Below are positions 34,807-42,667 of a DNA stretch of 64,000 bases, one piece after another; positions within the stretch are counted from its first letter, which is position 1; every line of letters starts with the position of its first letter. Source of the DNA: an uncultured Oscillospiraceae bacterium (GTDB lineage: Bacteria > Bacillota > Clostridia > Oscillospirales > Oscillospiraceae). A program made the position numbers and the translations under genes. The stretch covers positions 24,246 through 88,245 of the forward strand of contig CAJTUD010000005.1 in the NCBI GenBank assembly GCA_910579725.1. The letters run 5' to 3'. The notes beneath the pieces were generated by a model that saw only the letters and a program-made list of their open reading frames with translations, had not been told where the DNA came from and searched no databases.

Positions 34807-35631
34807 ATGAATATTACCTATGTAATTGGTTTTGTTGGCGCTGTGGCGGTTATGATCATCGGTATGATGTTCGGCGGCGAGACGGGCTTCACGCCCAGCC
34901 AGGTCGGCAACTTCTGGGACCCGGCCAGCGTGTTCATCACCATCGGCTGTACCGTTATGATCATCATCGCCTCCTTCCCGCCATCCGCGCTGAAGGACAT
35001 TCCCAAGCACTTCAAGGTGCTTATGAACACCAAGGGCAACAACCCTCTGGCTATTATTGACGAGCTGGTAGAGCTGGCCCAGGTGGCCCGTAAGAACGGC
35101 CTGCTGGCCCTGGAAGAAAAGGGCAACCAGCAGGAGGACCCCTTCTTCAAGCAGTGCATCATGCTCATCGTGGACAACAACGACGCCGACCAGGCCCGTG
35201 AGATCATGATGAACGACATTGAGCAGTCCTCCGCCCGCCACGAGGCCGGCGCGGGAATGTACGACAAGGGCAGCTCCGTGGCCCCGGCCTTCGGCATGGT
35301 GGGTACGCTGGTCGGTCTGATTAACATGCTGCGCGCCATGGACGTATCCAGCGGCGGCGGCGATCTGGGTCCCGCCATGGCAACCGCTCTGGTGACTACC
35401 CTGTATGGCTGCGTTATGGCCCACATGGTCTTTGGCCCCATTTCCTCCCAGCTGCGCCAGCGGGACGAGGAGGAGATGCTCTGCAAGCTGATTATCGTGG
35501 AGGGCATCATGTCCATTCAAGCGGGAAGCAACCCCAAAGCCCTGCGGGAGAAGCTGCTGACCTTCGTGGCCCAGCGCCAGCGGGATGGCGGCGGAGCCGG
35601 CAAGGCAGGCAAGGGCGGCGAAGCCGAATAA
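34807..35631 (+). CDS. motA: Flagellar stator protein MotA
   Basis: This is a 274-residue stator subunit with four membrane helices: the first is ITYVIGFVGAVAVMIIGMMF, and the last pair surrounds SVAPAFGMVGTLVGLINML. The cytoplasmic loop carries the charged residues that push on FliG. The conserved Pro pair is present in the third and fourth helix region (PAFG and near YGCVMAHM). ATG 34807 is preferred over GTG 34795. It is paired with motB, 33 bases downstream. Confidence 0.93.
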   Translation: MNITYVIGFVGAVAVMIIGMMFGGETGFTPSQVGNFWDPASVFITIGCTVMIIIASFPPSALKDIPKHFKVLMNTKGNNPLAIIDELVELAQVARKNGLLALEEKGNQQEDPFFKQCIMLIVDNNDADQAREIMMNDIEQSSARHEAGAGMYDKGSSVAPAFGMVGTLVGLINMLRAMDVSSGGGDLGPAMATALVTTLYGCVMAHMVFGPISSQLRQRDEEEMLCKLIIVEGIMSIQAGSNPKALREKLLTFVAQRQRDGGGAGKAGKGGEAE

Positions 35632-35664
35632 AGGGGCGAAGCGGCGAAATAAGGAGAGCGGAAC

Positions 35665-36492
35665 ATGGCTTCTATTAAAAAGAAAAAGGGCGGCGAAGGC
35701 GGCGCCAACTGGATGGACACCTATGGCGACATGGTGACGCTGCTGCTGTGCTTCTTCGTATTGCTGTACTCCATGTCCACCATCAGCGAGGAAAAGTGGA
35801 TGATGATCGTACAGAGCTTCAACAAGGATGCTGAAGTCAGTACGGACGACAAGCCTCTGGGTCCCGACGGCCAGAATGACGAGCAATTAGGCGACGACAT
35901 GCCTATGACGCAGGACGAGGTCAACGAGGACGTGGAGATGATCCTGAAATATCTGGCGGAGTATGCCGCCGGACAGAATGATGAGTCTGTCGTGGAGCCC
36001 ACCGTAGGGGATGGATATATGTATATCCGCTTCAGTGACGACGTGTTCTTCAGGGGCGACAGCTACACTCTGCTTCCCGCAGGGCAGGAGGCGCTGCTGG
36101 GCCTGTGTCCCATTCTCAACAATGCAAGAACCTATATTGATGAGATTGTCGTCAGCGGCCACACCGCAACAGCCCAGGGCACCTATAACGCCAACAAAGA
36201 CCGCGTTCTGGCAGCCAGCCGCGCGGCCACAGTGGCGGCTTTCCTTCAGGAGAACACCGAGGTTGACTACGCCAGGATTGTGGATCAGGGATACGGACAG
36301 TGGCGGCCCATTGCAGGCAATGTGGAGGAAGCGGAGCGCCGGAAGAACCGCCGGGTGGAGATCATGATTTCCTTCTCGGACGAGGAGCTGGACAGTCCTT
36401 TTGCCGGCAGCGTCACGGAGTATTACACCACCACCGGCCAGTCCAATCCCAGCGACCCCACTCAAAGCACTACCAATACAGCGGCGGAGTGA
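35665..36492 (+). CDS. motB: Flagellar stator protein MotB
   Basis: This 275-residue partner of MotA anchors the stator to peptidoglycan. The single helix YGDMVTLLLCFFVLLYS holds the ion-carrying Asp-22. A C-terminal OmpA-like domain (about 110-235) includes DEIVVSGHTATAQGTY, where the usual GHTD motif reads GHTA, and RIVDQGYGQWRPI. The last 30 residues are Ser/Thr-rich. fliL, often found next, is absent; fliM follows after 91 bases. Confidence 0.94.
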   Translation: MASIKKKKGGEGGANWMDTYGDMVTLLLCFFVLLYSMSTISEEKWMMIVQSFNKDAEVSTDDKPLGPDGQNDEQLGDDMPMTQDEVNEDVEMILKYLAEYAAGQNDESVVEPTVGDGYMYIRFSDDVFFRGDSYTLLPAGQEALLGLCPILNNARTYIDEIVVSGHTATAQGTYNANKDRVLAASRAATVAAFLQENTEVDYARIVDQGYGQWRPIAGNVEEAERRKNRRVEIMISFSDEELDSPFAGSVTEYYTTTGQSNPSDPTQSTTNTAAE

Positions 36493-36583
36493 TCCCGCTC
36501 CCCGCGCCATATCCGTCAGAGCAGAAGCGCCCGGCTCCCGTTAAGGCGCGCTTGGAATCCAAAGTTGGGAATGAGGAGACAGT

Positions 36584-37573
36584 ATGGCAGAAGTCTTATC
36601 ACAAAGCCAAATTGACGCCCTGCTGGCTGCGGCCCAGAGCGGAACGCTCGATGAGGGCCCCAAAAAAGAGGAGTCCCCCGAGAAAAAATATAAAAAGTAT
36701 GACTTTTTCAGTCCCCGGAAATTCAGTAAGGACCGGCTGAAAATCCTCAACAGCATTTACGAGAACTACACCCGGGTTATCAACTCCCGGCTCAACGCCA
36801 TGTTTCACTCCACCTGCGAAATCGAGGTGGGGTCCATCGAGGAGCTGCATTACTACGAGTTCTCCAACGCGCTGAGAGAGGGCGACGTGCTGGCCTTGGC
36901 AAAGCTGAACCGGGAGGAGCTGCAGGAGGAGTCCCCGATTCTGATTCATCTGGCCACGCCGGTGCTGCTGACCATGATGGACCGGATGATGGGCGGCGAG
37001 GGTGAGCCGGATGACGGCCTGGACCCCGACTACAAGCTGACGGATCTGGAGCTGAACATGTACAAGGACATCATCAGTGATATGATGAAGTTTTTGGGCC
37101 GAAGCTGGGAGAACTACATCAGTTTGGATTTCTCCTATGTGCGTACGGAGACGAACCCCACCTTGGTGCAGCTCATCGGTTATGACGATACGGTTGTCAT
37201 CGTGGGGCTGGATATCCGCTTCCCCAACAGCAGCGGGCGGCTGAGCATGTGCCTGCCGGGGGAAATGCTGACCAATATCTTCACGGAGATCAGCAAGAAT
37301 ACCGGCCATCGCAACAGTGGAGAAGACAAATCCGAGGAGATTTTTGACTCCCTGCGGGATTCCGATCTGGAGATCATCGCCGAGCTGGCCCGTACCAGGC
37401 TTCAGCTGAGCGATATCTACCACTTGAACGTTGGCGACGTGGTAGACATCCAGCAGCCCAAGGACGCCCCCATCTTCCTGAATATCAGCGGCAGACGGTG
37501 GTTTGACGGGCGCATGGGAATATATAACAAGCAAATGGCCGTGAAAATCGGTGAGACATATATTAAGGCGTAA
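36584..37573 (+). CDS. fliM: Flagellar motor switch protein FliM
   Basis: This is a 329-residue C-ring protein. The N-terminal LSQSQIDALLAAAQSG is the CheY-P docking peptide. The middle CheC-like domain includes GGEGEPDDGLDPDYKLTDLE, and the C-terminal SpoA domain ends GRMGIYNKQMAVKIGETY. It receives phosphorylated CheY and changes rotor direction through FliG. It lies next to fliY with 15 bases between. Confidence 0.95.
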   Translation: MAEVLSQSQIDALLAAAQSGTLDEGPKKEESPEKKYKKYDFFSPRKFSKDRLKILNSIYENYTRVINSRLNAMFHSTCEIEVGSIEELHYYEFSNALREGDVLALAKLNREELQEESPILIHLATPVLLTMMDRMMGGEGEPDDGLDPDYKLTDLELNMYKDIISDMMKFLGRSWENYISLDFSYVRTETNPTLVQLIGYDDTVVIVGLDIRFPNSSGRLSMCLPGEMLTNIFTEISKNTGHRNSGEDKSEEIFDSLRDSDLEIIAELARTRLQLSDIYHLNVGDVVDIQQPKDAPIFLNISGRRWFDGRMGIYNKQMAVKIGETYIKA

Positions 37574-37588
37574 AGGAGCGTAATCCTG

Positions 37589-38923
37589 ATGGGAGAAATA
37601 AAATTTAGTCCAATGGTGGTCGATGCCATCGGGGAGGCCATGAATATCAGCCTCGGCTCCTCCGCTACGGCAGTTTCCAATATGCTGGACCACCGCGTGG
37701 ACATTACAACCCCCACGGTTCAGGTGATCAACGCGGAGGATTTTTCTCTTGGCCGGATCGAGCCGGCCATCGGCGTGGAGATCAAATATGTCTGCGGCCT
37801 GGAAGGCAGCAACATTATGATGCTCAAGCGCAGCGACGTAAAGGCCATTGTGGACATCCTGCTGGGTACGGAGACCCCCGATGAGGAATTCCAGCTGGAC
37901 GAGCTGAGCATCAGCGTGGTCTGCGAGGTCATGAACCAGATGATGGGCGCGGCCTCTACGGCCCTCAGCGATCTGCTGGGACGGATGGTGAACATCTCCA
38001 CCCCTGAATCCTTTGAATTAGAGGATTTGGATAAGGTGCGGGAAGAGCACTTCCCGGTTCAGACGGGGCCCATCGTGGTGGTCAGTTTCCGGCTGAGCAT
38101 TGAGGGCGTCGTGGAAAGCGAGTTCATGAACGTCATGAGCGTGGATCTGGCCCGGGAGCTGGTTTCCGGCATGGGGCTGGATGTTGACGGAGAAATGGGC
38201 GGAGCATCCGCTCCGGCGCCTGCTCCCGCTCCCGCACCGGAACCCGCGGCCTCCTCCGGCGGCACTATGACCCAGGAGGAGATTGAGAGGATGATGGCCG
38301 GCGGCGTGGGGAGCGCACCGGAACCTGCCTCCTCCTCCGGCGGCACCATGACCCAGGAGGAAATTGAGAGGATGATGGCCGGAGGGATGGAAGCTGCGGC
38401 TCCCGCTCCGGCAGCGCCCGCGCCTGCGCCAGCCCAGGGGAACGGACAGCAGCCGGGCGGATATCCGCCGCCCTATCCAGCCTATCCCCCCCAGGCGCCT
38501 GCCGGACAAGGCGGGTATCCCTATCCCCCTTATCCGCCCTACTATATGTATCCGCCGCAGCCCCAGCAGCCTGCCCAGCCGCCGGAGCCCAAGGTCATCA
38601 GCACCCAGAAGCCCAAGATGGAGCCCCTCAGCGCCGACGCCCGTCTCAGTCAGGAGCAGAAAGAGAATCTGGATCTGATTATGGGGGTATCTCTGGAGGT
38701 CGCGGTGGAGATCGGCCGTACCAGACGGAAGATTCAGGACATCATTGCCTTCTCCAAGGGGTCGCTGGTTGTGCTGGATAAACTGGCCGGAGAGCCGGTG
38801 GACCTGCTGGTCAACGGCCAGTGCATCGCCCGGGGCGACGTGGTGGTCATCGACGACAATTTTGGCATCCGCATCACCGAGATTCTGCAAAAGCCTGATA
38901 TTAATGAACTGACAAAATTCTGA
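37589..38923 (+). CDS. fliY: FliY: CheC-like phosphatase and FliN fusion, with relocated docking motifs
   Basis: This 444-residue switch protein combines two CheC-type active sites (DAIGEAMN at about 12-19 and SVVCEVMN, both ExxN intact), a long linker (about 205-355), and a C-terminal FliN/SpoA domain (VAVEIGRTRRKIQDIIAFS). It dephosphorylates CheY-P and completes the C ring. Unlike Bacillus FliY, the N terminus has no EIDALL docking peptide. Instead MTQEEIERMMAGG occurs twice in the linker (residues 227 and 254), followed by a Pro/Tyr-rich run. Expected symbols are fliY or fliN. Confidence 0.92.
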   Translation: MGEIKFSPMVVDAIGEAMNISLGSSATAVSNMLDHRVDITTPTVQVINAEDFSLGRIEPAIGVEIKYVCGLEGSNIMMLKRSDVKAIVDILLGTETPDEEFQLDELSISVVCEVMNQMMGAASTALSDLLGRMVNISTPESFELEDLDKVREEHFPVQTGPIVVVSFRLSIEGVVESEFMNVMSVDLARELVSGMGLDVDGEMGGASAPAPAPAPAPEPAASSGGTMTQEEIERMMAGGVGSAPEPASSSGGTMTQEEIERMMAGGMEAAAPAPAAPAPAPAQGNGQQPGGYPPPYPAYPPQAPAGQGGYPYPPYPPYYMYPPQPQQPAQPPEPKVISTQKPKMEPLSADARLSQEQKENLDLIMGVSLEVAVEIGRTRRKIQDIIAFSKGSLVVLDKLAGEPVDLLVNGQCIARGDVVVIDDNFGIRITEILQKPDINELTKF

Positions 38924-38994
38924 TGAAATTTGGCAGTATGACATAAATCCTACGATCAATACTAACTAATAATGTAAAGGAAAAGGTGTATAGT

Positions 38995-39360
38995 ATGGCT
39001 AAGATTCTTTTGGTTGACGACGCTGCGTTCATGCGCAAGGTAGTCAAGGACGGCCTGAGCAAGGCGGGTTACACGGATCTTCACGAGGCTGTGGACGGTG
39101 CGGACGCTGTGGAGAAGTTCAACGCTCTCAAGCCGGATCTGGTTCTGATGGACATCACCATGCCCAACATGGATGGTCTGGAGGCTCTGAAGGCCATCCG
39201 CGCCGCCGACGGCAATGCCAATGTGGTTATGTGCTCCGCCATGGGACAGGAGACAATGGTCATCGACGCCATCCGTTCCGGCGCCAAGGACTTCATCGTC
39301 AAGCCCTTCAAGATTGAGCGCGTACTCAAGACCGTTACCTCCATCGTAGGCGAGCCCTGA
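38995..39360 (+). CDS. cheY: Chemotaxis response regulator CheY
   Basis: This is a 121-residue single receiver domain. It has Asp-8/Asp-9 for Mg, phospho-acceptor Asp-53 in VLMDITMP, Ser-81 and Lys-103. It binds the docking motifs of FliM (and probably the FliY linker). The motif set matches Bacillus CheY in the fla/che operon. ATG 38995 has AAAAGG upstream; a GTG three codons earlier is possible. The stop overlaps the fliO start. Confidence 0.93.
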   Translation: MAKILLVDDAAFMRKVVKDGLSKAGYTDLHEAVDGADAVEKFNALKPDLVLMDITMPNMDGLEALKAIRAADGNANVVMCSAMGQETMVIDAIRSGAKDFIVKPFKIERVLKTVTSIVGEP

Positions 39361-39722
39361 TGCCTTGGGACTTGCTCTCCCTGCTGGGCATTCTGCTGGT
39401 TCTGCTGCTGGTTCTGGGGGCCTGCTGGCTGTTTACCCGCTGGGCGGGGACGGGCCTGTCCGGGCATCTGGGAATTCCGGCGGCAGGACGGCAGATGAAG
39501 ATTCTGGAACGGCTGCCGGTGGGGAGAGATCAGGCCCTGCTGGCGGTGCAGCTGGGCGGGCGGTATTTTTTAGTTGGCAGTTCTCCCTCCGGATTCTCCC
39601 TGCTGTGTGAACTGACAGAGGAGGAGGGGGCCCTATGGGCTGTTCCCCCCTCCGGTACTACAGCAGGGGGAAACGCTCTGAATTTCCGGGAAATCATGGG
39701 GAAGTTCCGAGAGAAGAAATGA
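39360..39722 (+). CDS. fliO: Flagellar biosynthesis protein FliO
   Basis: This is a 120-residue small membrane protein with one N-terminal helix (LLSLLGILLVLLLVLGACWLF) and a FliO-type cytoplasmic domain with MKILERLPVGRDQALLAVQL and YFLVGSSPSGFSLL. It helps assemble the FliP export ring. The ATG shares one base with the cheY stop, and fliP follows after 18 bases. Confidence 0.9.
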   Translation: MPWDLLSLLGILLVLLLVLGACWLFTRWAGTGLSGHLGIPAAGRQMKILERLPVGRDQALLAVQLGGRYFLVGSSPSGFSLLCELTEEEGALWAVPPSGTTAGGNALNFREIMGKFREKK

Positions 39723-39740
39723 GAGGAGGCGGGAGAATAC

Positions 39741-40418
39741 ATGCCCACTGACGCGATTATCAACGTCAATGGCGACAGCGTACAGGCGCTGGACATATCA
39801 TTGCTGCTGGTGGTTGTCACCTTGCTGCCCACGCTGGTGGTAATGATGACATCTTTCACCAGATACGTGGTGTCCCTCTCCTTCCTGCGTACCGCCATGG
39901 GCACCCAGCAGACTCCGCCCAACACGGTGCTGGTGGGGCTGGCGCTGATCCTGACCCTTTTTACCATGACGCCGGCCATAAATGACATCCGAACAGAGGC
40001 TTACGACCCCTACGTGGCCGAGGAGATCGGCCAGGAGGAGTTTTTCCAGCGAGCGCAGGTGCCTCTCAAGCGCTTCATGCTGCGCAATACGGAGATTGGC
40101 AGTCTGGAGCTGTACTGCCGCATGGCCGGCGAAACAGCCCCCGCCACAGCGGAGGAATTGGAGCAGGCGGTGGATTTGCCGCTGCTGGTGATTGCACCGG
40201 CCTTTGTGACCACGGAATTGAAGGCGGCGTTCTGGATTGGATTTCTGGTGTATATTCCCTTTATGCTCATTGACGTGATCGTATCCTCCACGCTGATGAG
40301 TATGGGTATGATTATGCTGCCGCCCTCCATGATCTCCACGCCTTTCAAAATCCTGCTGTTCATCCTGCTGGACGGGTGGAATCTGCTGTTCTCCACCTTA
40401 ATCCAGACCGTGAGATAA
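39741..40418 (+). CDS. fliP: Flagellar export gate protein FliP
   Basis: This 225-residue core subunit of the export channel has four membrane helices, including LLLVVVTLLPTLVVMMTSFT, and the motifs RYVVSLSFLRTAMGTQQTPP and FLVYIPFMLIDVIVSSTLM, which are among the most conserved in the type III system. The usual cleavable signal peptide is very short or absent. It forms a helical pore with FliQ and FliR encoded next. Confidence 0.96.
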   Translation: MPTDAIINVNGDSVQALDISLLLVVVTLLPTLVVMMTSFTRYVVSLSFLRTAMGTQQTPPNTVLVGLALILTLFTMTPAINDIRTEAYDPYVAEEIGQEEFFQRAQVPLKRFMLRNTEIGSLELYCRMAGETAPATAEELEQAVDLPLLVIAPAFVTTELKAAFWIGFLVYIPFMLIDVIVSSTLMSMGMIMLPPSMISTPFKILLFILLDGWNLLFSTLIQTVR

Positions 40419-40433
40419 AGGGGGCGTGGGAAG

Positions 40434-40694
40434 ATGGATACCTCCATGGTAGCGGAGGTCCTGCGTGAGGGCGTCTGGGTGGTCATCAAGCTGTGTGCGC
40501 CCATGCTGCTGCTGAGCATGTCAGTGGGCGTACTGCTGGCCATTTTTCAGGCTGTCACCCAGATCCATGAGCAGACACTGTCCTTTATCTTCAAGCTGAC
40601 GGTGGTCATCATTGTACTGCTGGTAGGTGGAAGCTGGATGATGGAGACGCTGCTGGATTACGCCCGCAGCCTCTTCGATCTGATGCGCGGTTAG
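40434..40694 (+). CDS. fliQ: Flagellar export gate protein FliQ
   Basis: This is an 86-residue, two-helix membrane protein: VVIKLCAPMLLLSMSVGVLL, then the conserved FQAVTQIHEQTLSFIFKL. Normal length. It wraps round the FliP-FliR core of the channel. It is located 15 bases after fliP and 11 before fliR. Confidence 0.95.
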   Translation: MDTSMVAEVLREGVWVVIKLCAPMLLLSMSVGVLLAIFQAVTQIHEQTLSFIFKLTVVIIVLLVGGSWMMETLLDYARSLFDLMRG

Positions 40695-40705
40695 GGGGCG
40701 GCGGC

Positions 40706-41467
40706 GTGGATTGGGCGCAAGTTACCCTGTTTTTCATGATTTTGGCCCGGATGAGCGGCTTTGTCCTCTTTAATCCGCTGTTGGGCCGGCAAAGTGTCCC
40801 CGGCATTGTCAAAAGCGGCTTTATTCTGCTGCTGAGCGTCACGGTGTTTCCCATGACCCCCTATACTCCCACGGTGCCTGAGAGCATTCTGGAGCTGGCT
40901 GTGCGGATGCTTCTGGAGCTGGGAATGGGCTATCTGCTGGGGATTGTGATGAATCTGTTCTTTTATATTCCCCTGCTGGGAGGCGAAACCATTGATATTC
41001 AGATGGGCATGAGCATGGGCAAGACCTATGACCCCGGCAGCCATGCCTCCACCACGGTGACAGCCTCGCTGCTGAACATTCTGATGATGCTGCTGTTTTT
41101 TGCCGGCAATGGGCATCATACCATGCTGCAGATTTTCATGACCTCCGGGCGAATCGTGCCCTTCGGGCAGGCAGCCTTCGGGCAGGAGGTTTATCAGGCC
41201 ATCATTGAGCTGTTTGTTACCTGCACCATTATGGGCATCAAGCTGTGCATGCCCATCCTGGCGGCGGAATTGCTGGGGCAGGTAGGCATGGGCATTTTGA
41301 TGAAGGTTATCCCCCAGATCAACGTCTTTGCCATCAATATTGAACTGAAGGTAATCATAGGTTTGCTGCTGCTGTTGGTTTTGCTGACGCCGTTCAGCGA
41401 GTATCTGCTGCGGGCAGAAAACGAGATGCTTATGCAGATGCAGCACCTTCTGACGGGAATGGGATGA
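40706..41467 (+). CDS. fliR: Flagellar export gate protein FliR
   Basis: This is a 253-residue membrane protein with about six helices. MILARMSGFVLFNPLLGRQS at the start, GETIDIQMGMSMGKTYDP in the plug loop and QVGMGILMKVIPQINVFAI near the end are FliR hallmarks. It closes the FliPQR pore. Start is GTG 40706, with GGGGGCGG upstream. Confidence 0.95.
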   Translation: MDWAQVTLFFMILARMSGFVLFNPLLGRQSVPGIVKSGFILLLSVTVFPMTPYTPTVPESILELAVRMLLELGMGYLLGIVMNLFFYIPLLGGETIDIQMGMSMGKTYDPGSHASTTVTASLLNILMMLLFFAGNGHHTMLQIFMTSGRIVPFGQAAFGQEVYQAIIELFVTCTIMGIKLCMPILAAELLGQVGMGILMKVIPQINVFAINIELKVIIGLLLLLVLLTPFSEYLLRAENEMLMQMQHLLTGMG

Positions 41468-41510
41468 GCTGACGGCAGACGGTCCGGTGTGAGAAAGGGG
41501 GGAGCGAGCG

Positions 41511-42584
41511 GTGGCCGGTGACTCCAAAACCGAAAAAGCAACCCCCAAAAAGCGACGGGACGAACGAAAAAAGGGCAACGTCATGATGAGTAAGGATGTG
41601 GTGGCTGTAGCCACCCTCCTGGGCAGTCTGGCGATGCTGAAGCTCATGAGCGGCATGATTTCTCAGGAGGCGGACAGTCTGTTCCGCACTTGCTTCAACT
41701 ATATTGCGGAGACTACGCCGGACGCCATGCCCGATATTTTGCGCCCCCTGCTTTTCAAGTGTATTTTGACCGCAGCGGCGGTGGCCGGGCCATTTTTGGC
41801 CGTCACCGCAATACTGGCCGTATCGGCCACCTTTGCGCAGACCAAATTGCTGGTCAGCGGAGAGTCTCTGAAGCCAAAGTTCAACCGTATTAGCCCTTTA
41901 CAGGGATTTAAGCGGCTCTTTTCTTTGCGCAGCGTGATTGAGGCCCTGAAGGGAATTCTGAAAATCACGATTCTGCTGTATCTCATTTATAATTATTTCC
42001 AAAAAGTGGCCATTGGATTCTCCAGATTTCTGGACATGGAGATCAGTCAGGCCTGTTCCATTTTGTTTGACGACATCCTTACGCTGATTGTGCAGGTTGT
42101 CATCGCCTTCACAGCGCTGGCCGGAGCGGACTACCTTTACCAGTGGTGGGACTACGAGCGGCAGCTGAAGATGTCCAAACAGGAAGTGAAGGAAGAATAC
42201 AAGCAGACCGAAGGCGACCCACAAGTGAAAGGAAAGATCAAGGAGATCCAGCGGCGCCGGGCCCAGCAGCGCATGATGCAGCAGGTTCCCGGAGCGGATG
42301 TGGTGATCCGTAACCCTACCCACGTGGCTGTAGCGCTGAGGTATAAGCCGGATATTGACGACGCGCCGCTGGTAGTGGCAAAAGGACTGGATGAATTGGC
42401 CCTGCGCATTGTGGCTGTGGCCGAGGAAAATGGCGTCGCCGTTATCGAAAACGTTCCCCTGGCCCGCGGACTGTATGCGGACGCGCCGCTGGACAGGATG
42501 ATCCCCATGGAGTTCTATGGACCTGTGGCGGAGGTACTGGTCTATGTGCTCAAGCTGGACCAGGAGGAAAAACCCCGGCAATGA
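41511..42584 (+). CDS. flhB: Flagellar export switch protein FlhB
   Basis: This is a 357-residue membrane protein. A basic N terminus (EKATPKKRRDERKKGNV) precedes four membrane helices. The cytosolic domain contains the self-cleaving NPTH (Asn at about 268). Cleavage allows the change from rod/hook to filament export, triggered by FliK. Start is GTG 41511 after a GGGGGGAGC run. It is followed by flhA after 83 bases. Confidence 0.96.
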   Translation: MAGDSKTEKATPKKRRDERKKGNVMMSKDVVAVATLLGSLAMLKLMSGMISQEADSLFRTCFNYIAETTPDAMPDILRPLLFKCILTAAAVAGPFLAVTAILAVSATFAQTKLLVSGESLKPKFNRISPLQGFKRLFSLRSVIEALKGILKITILLYLIYNYFQKVAIGFSRFLDMEISQACSILFDDILTLIVQVVIAFTALAGADYLYQWWDYERQLKMSKQEVKEEYKQTEGDPQVKGKIKEIQRRRAQQRMMQQVPGADVVIRNPTHVAVALRYKPDIDDAPLVVAKGLDELALRIVAVAEENGVAVIENVPLARGLYADAPLDRMIPMEFYGPVAEVLVYVLKLDQEEKPRQ

Positions 42585-42667
42585 AGTGGAAACTGTCTGC
42601 CCTTTATGGGCGTTGATATAGTTAAAGTAAGGCAGCCTAGAGCTTATTTCTGGAAAGGACCTTGCCC

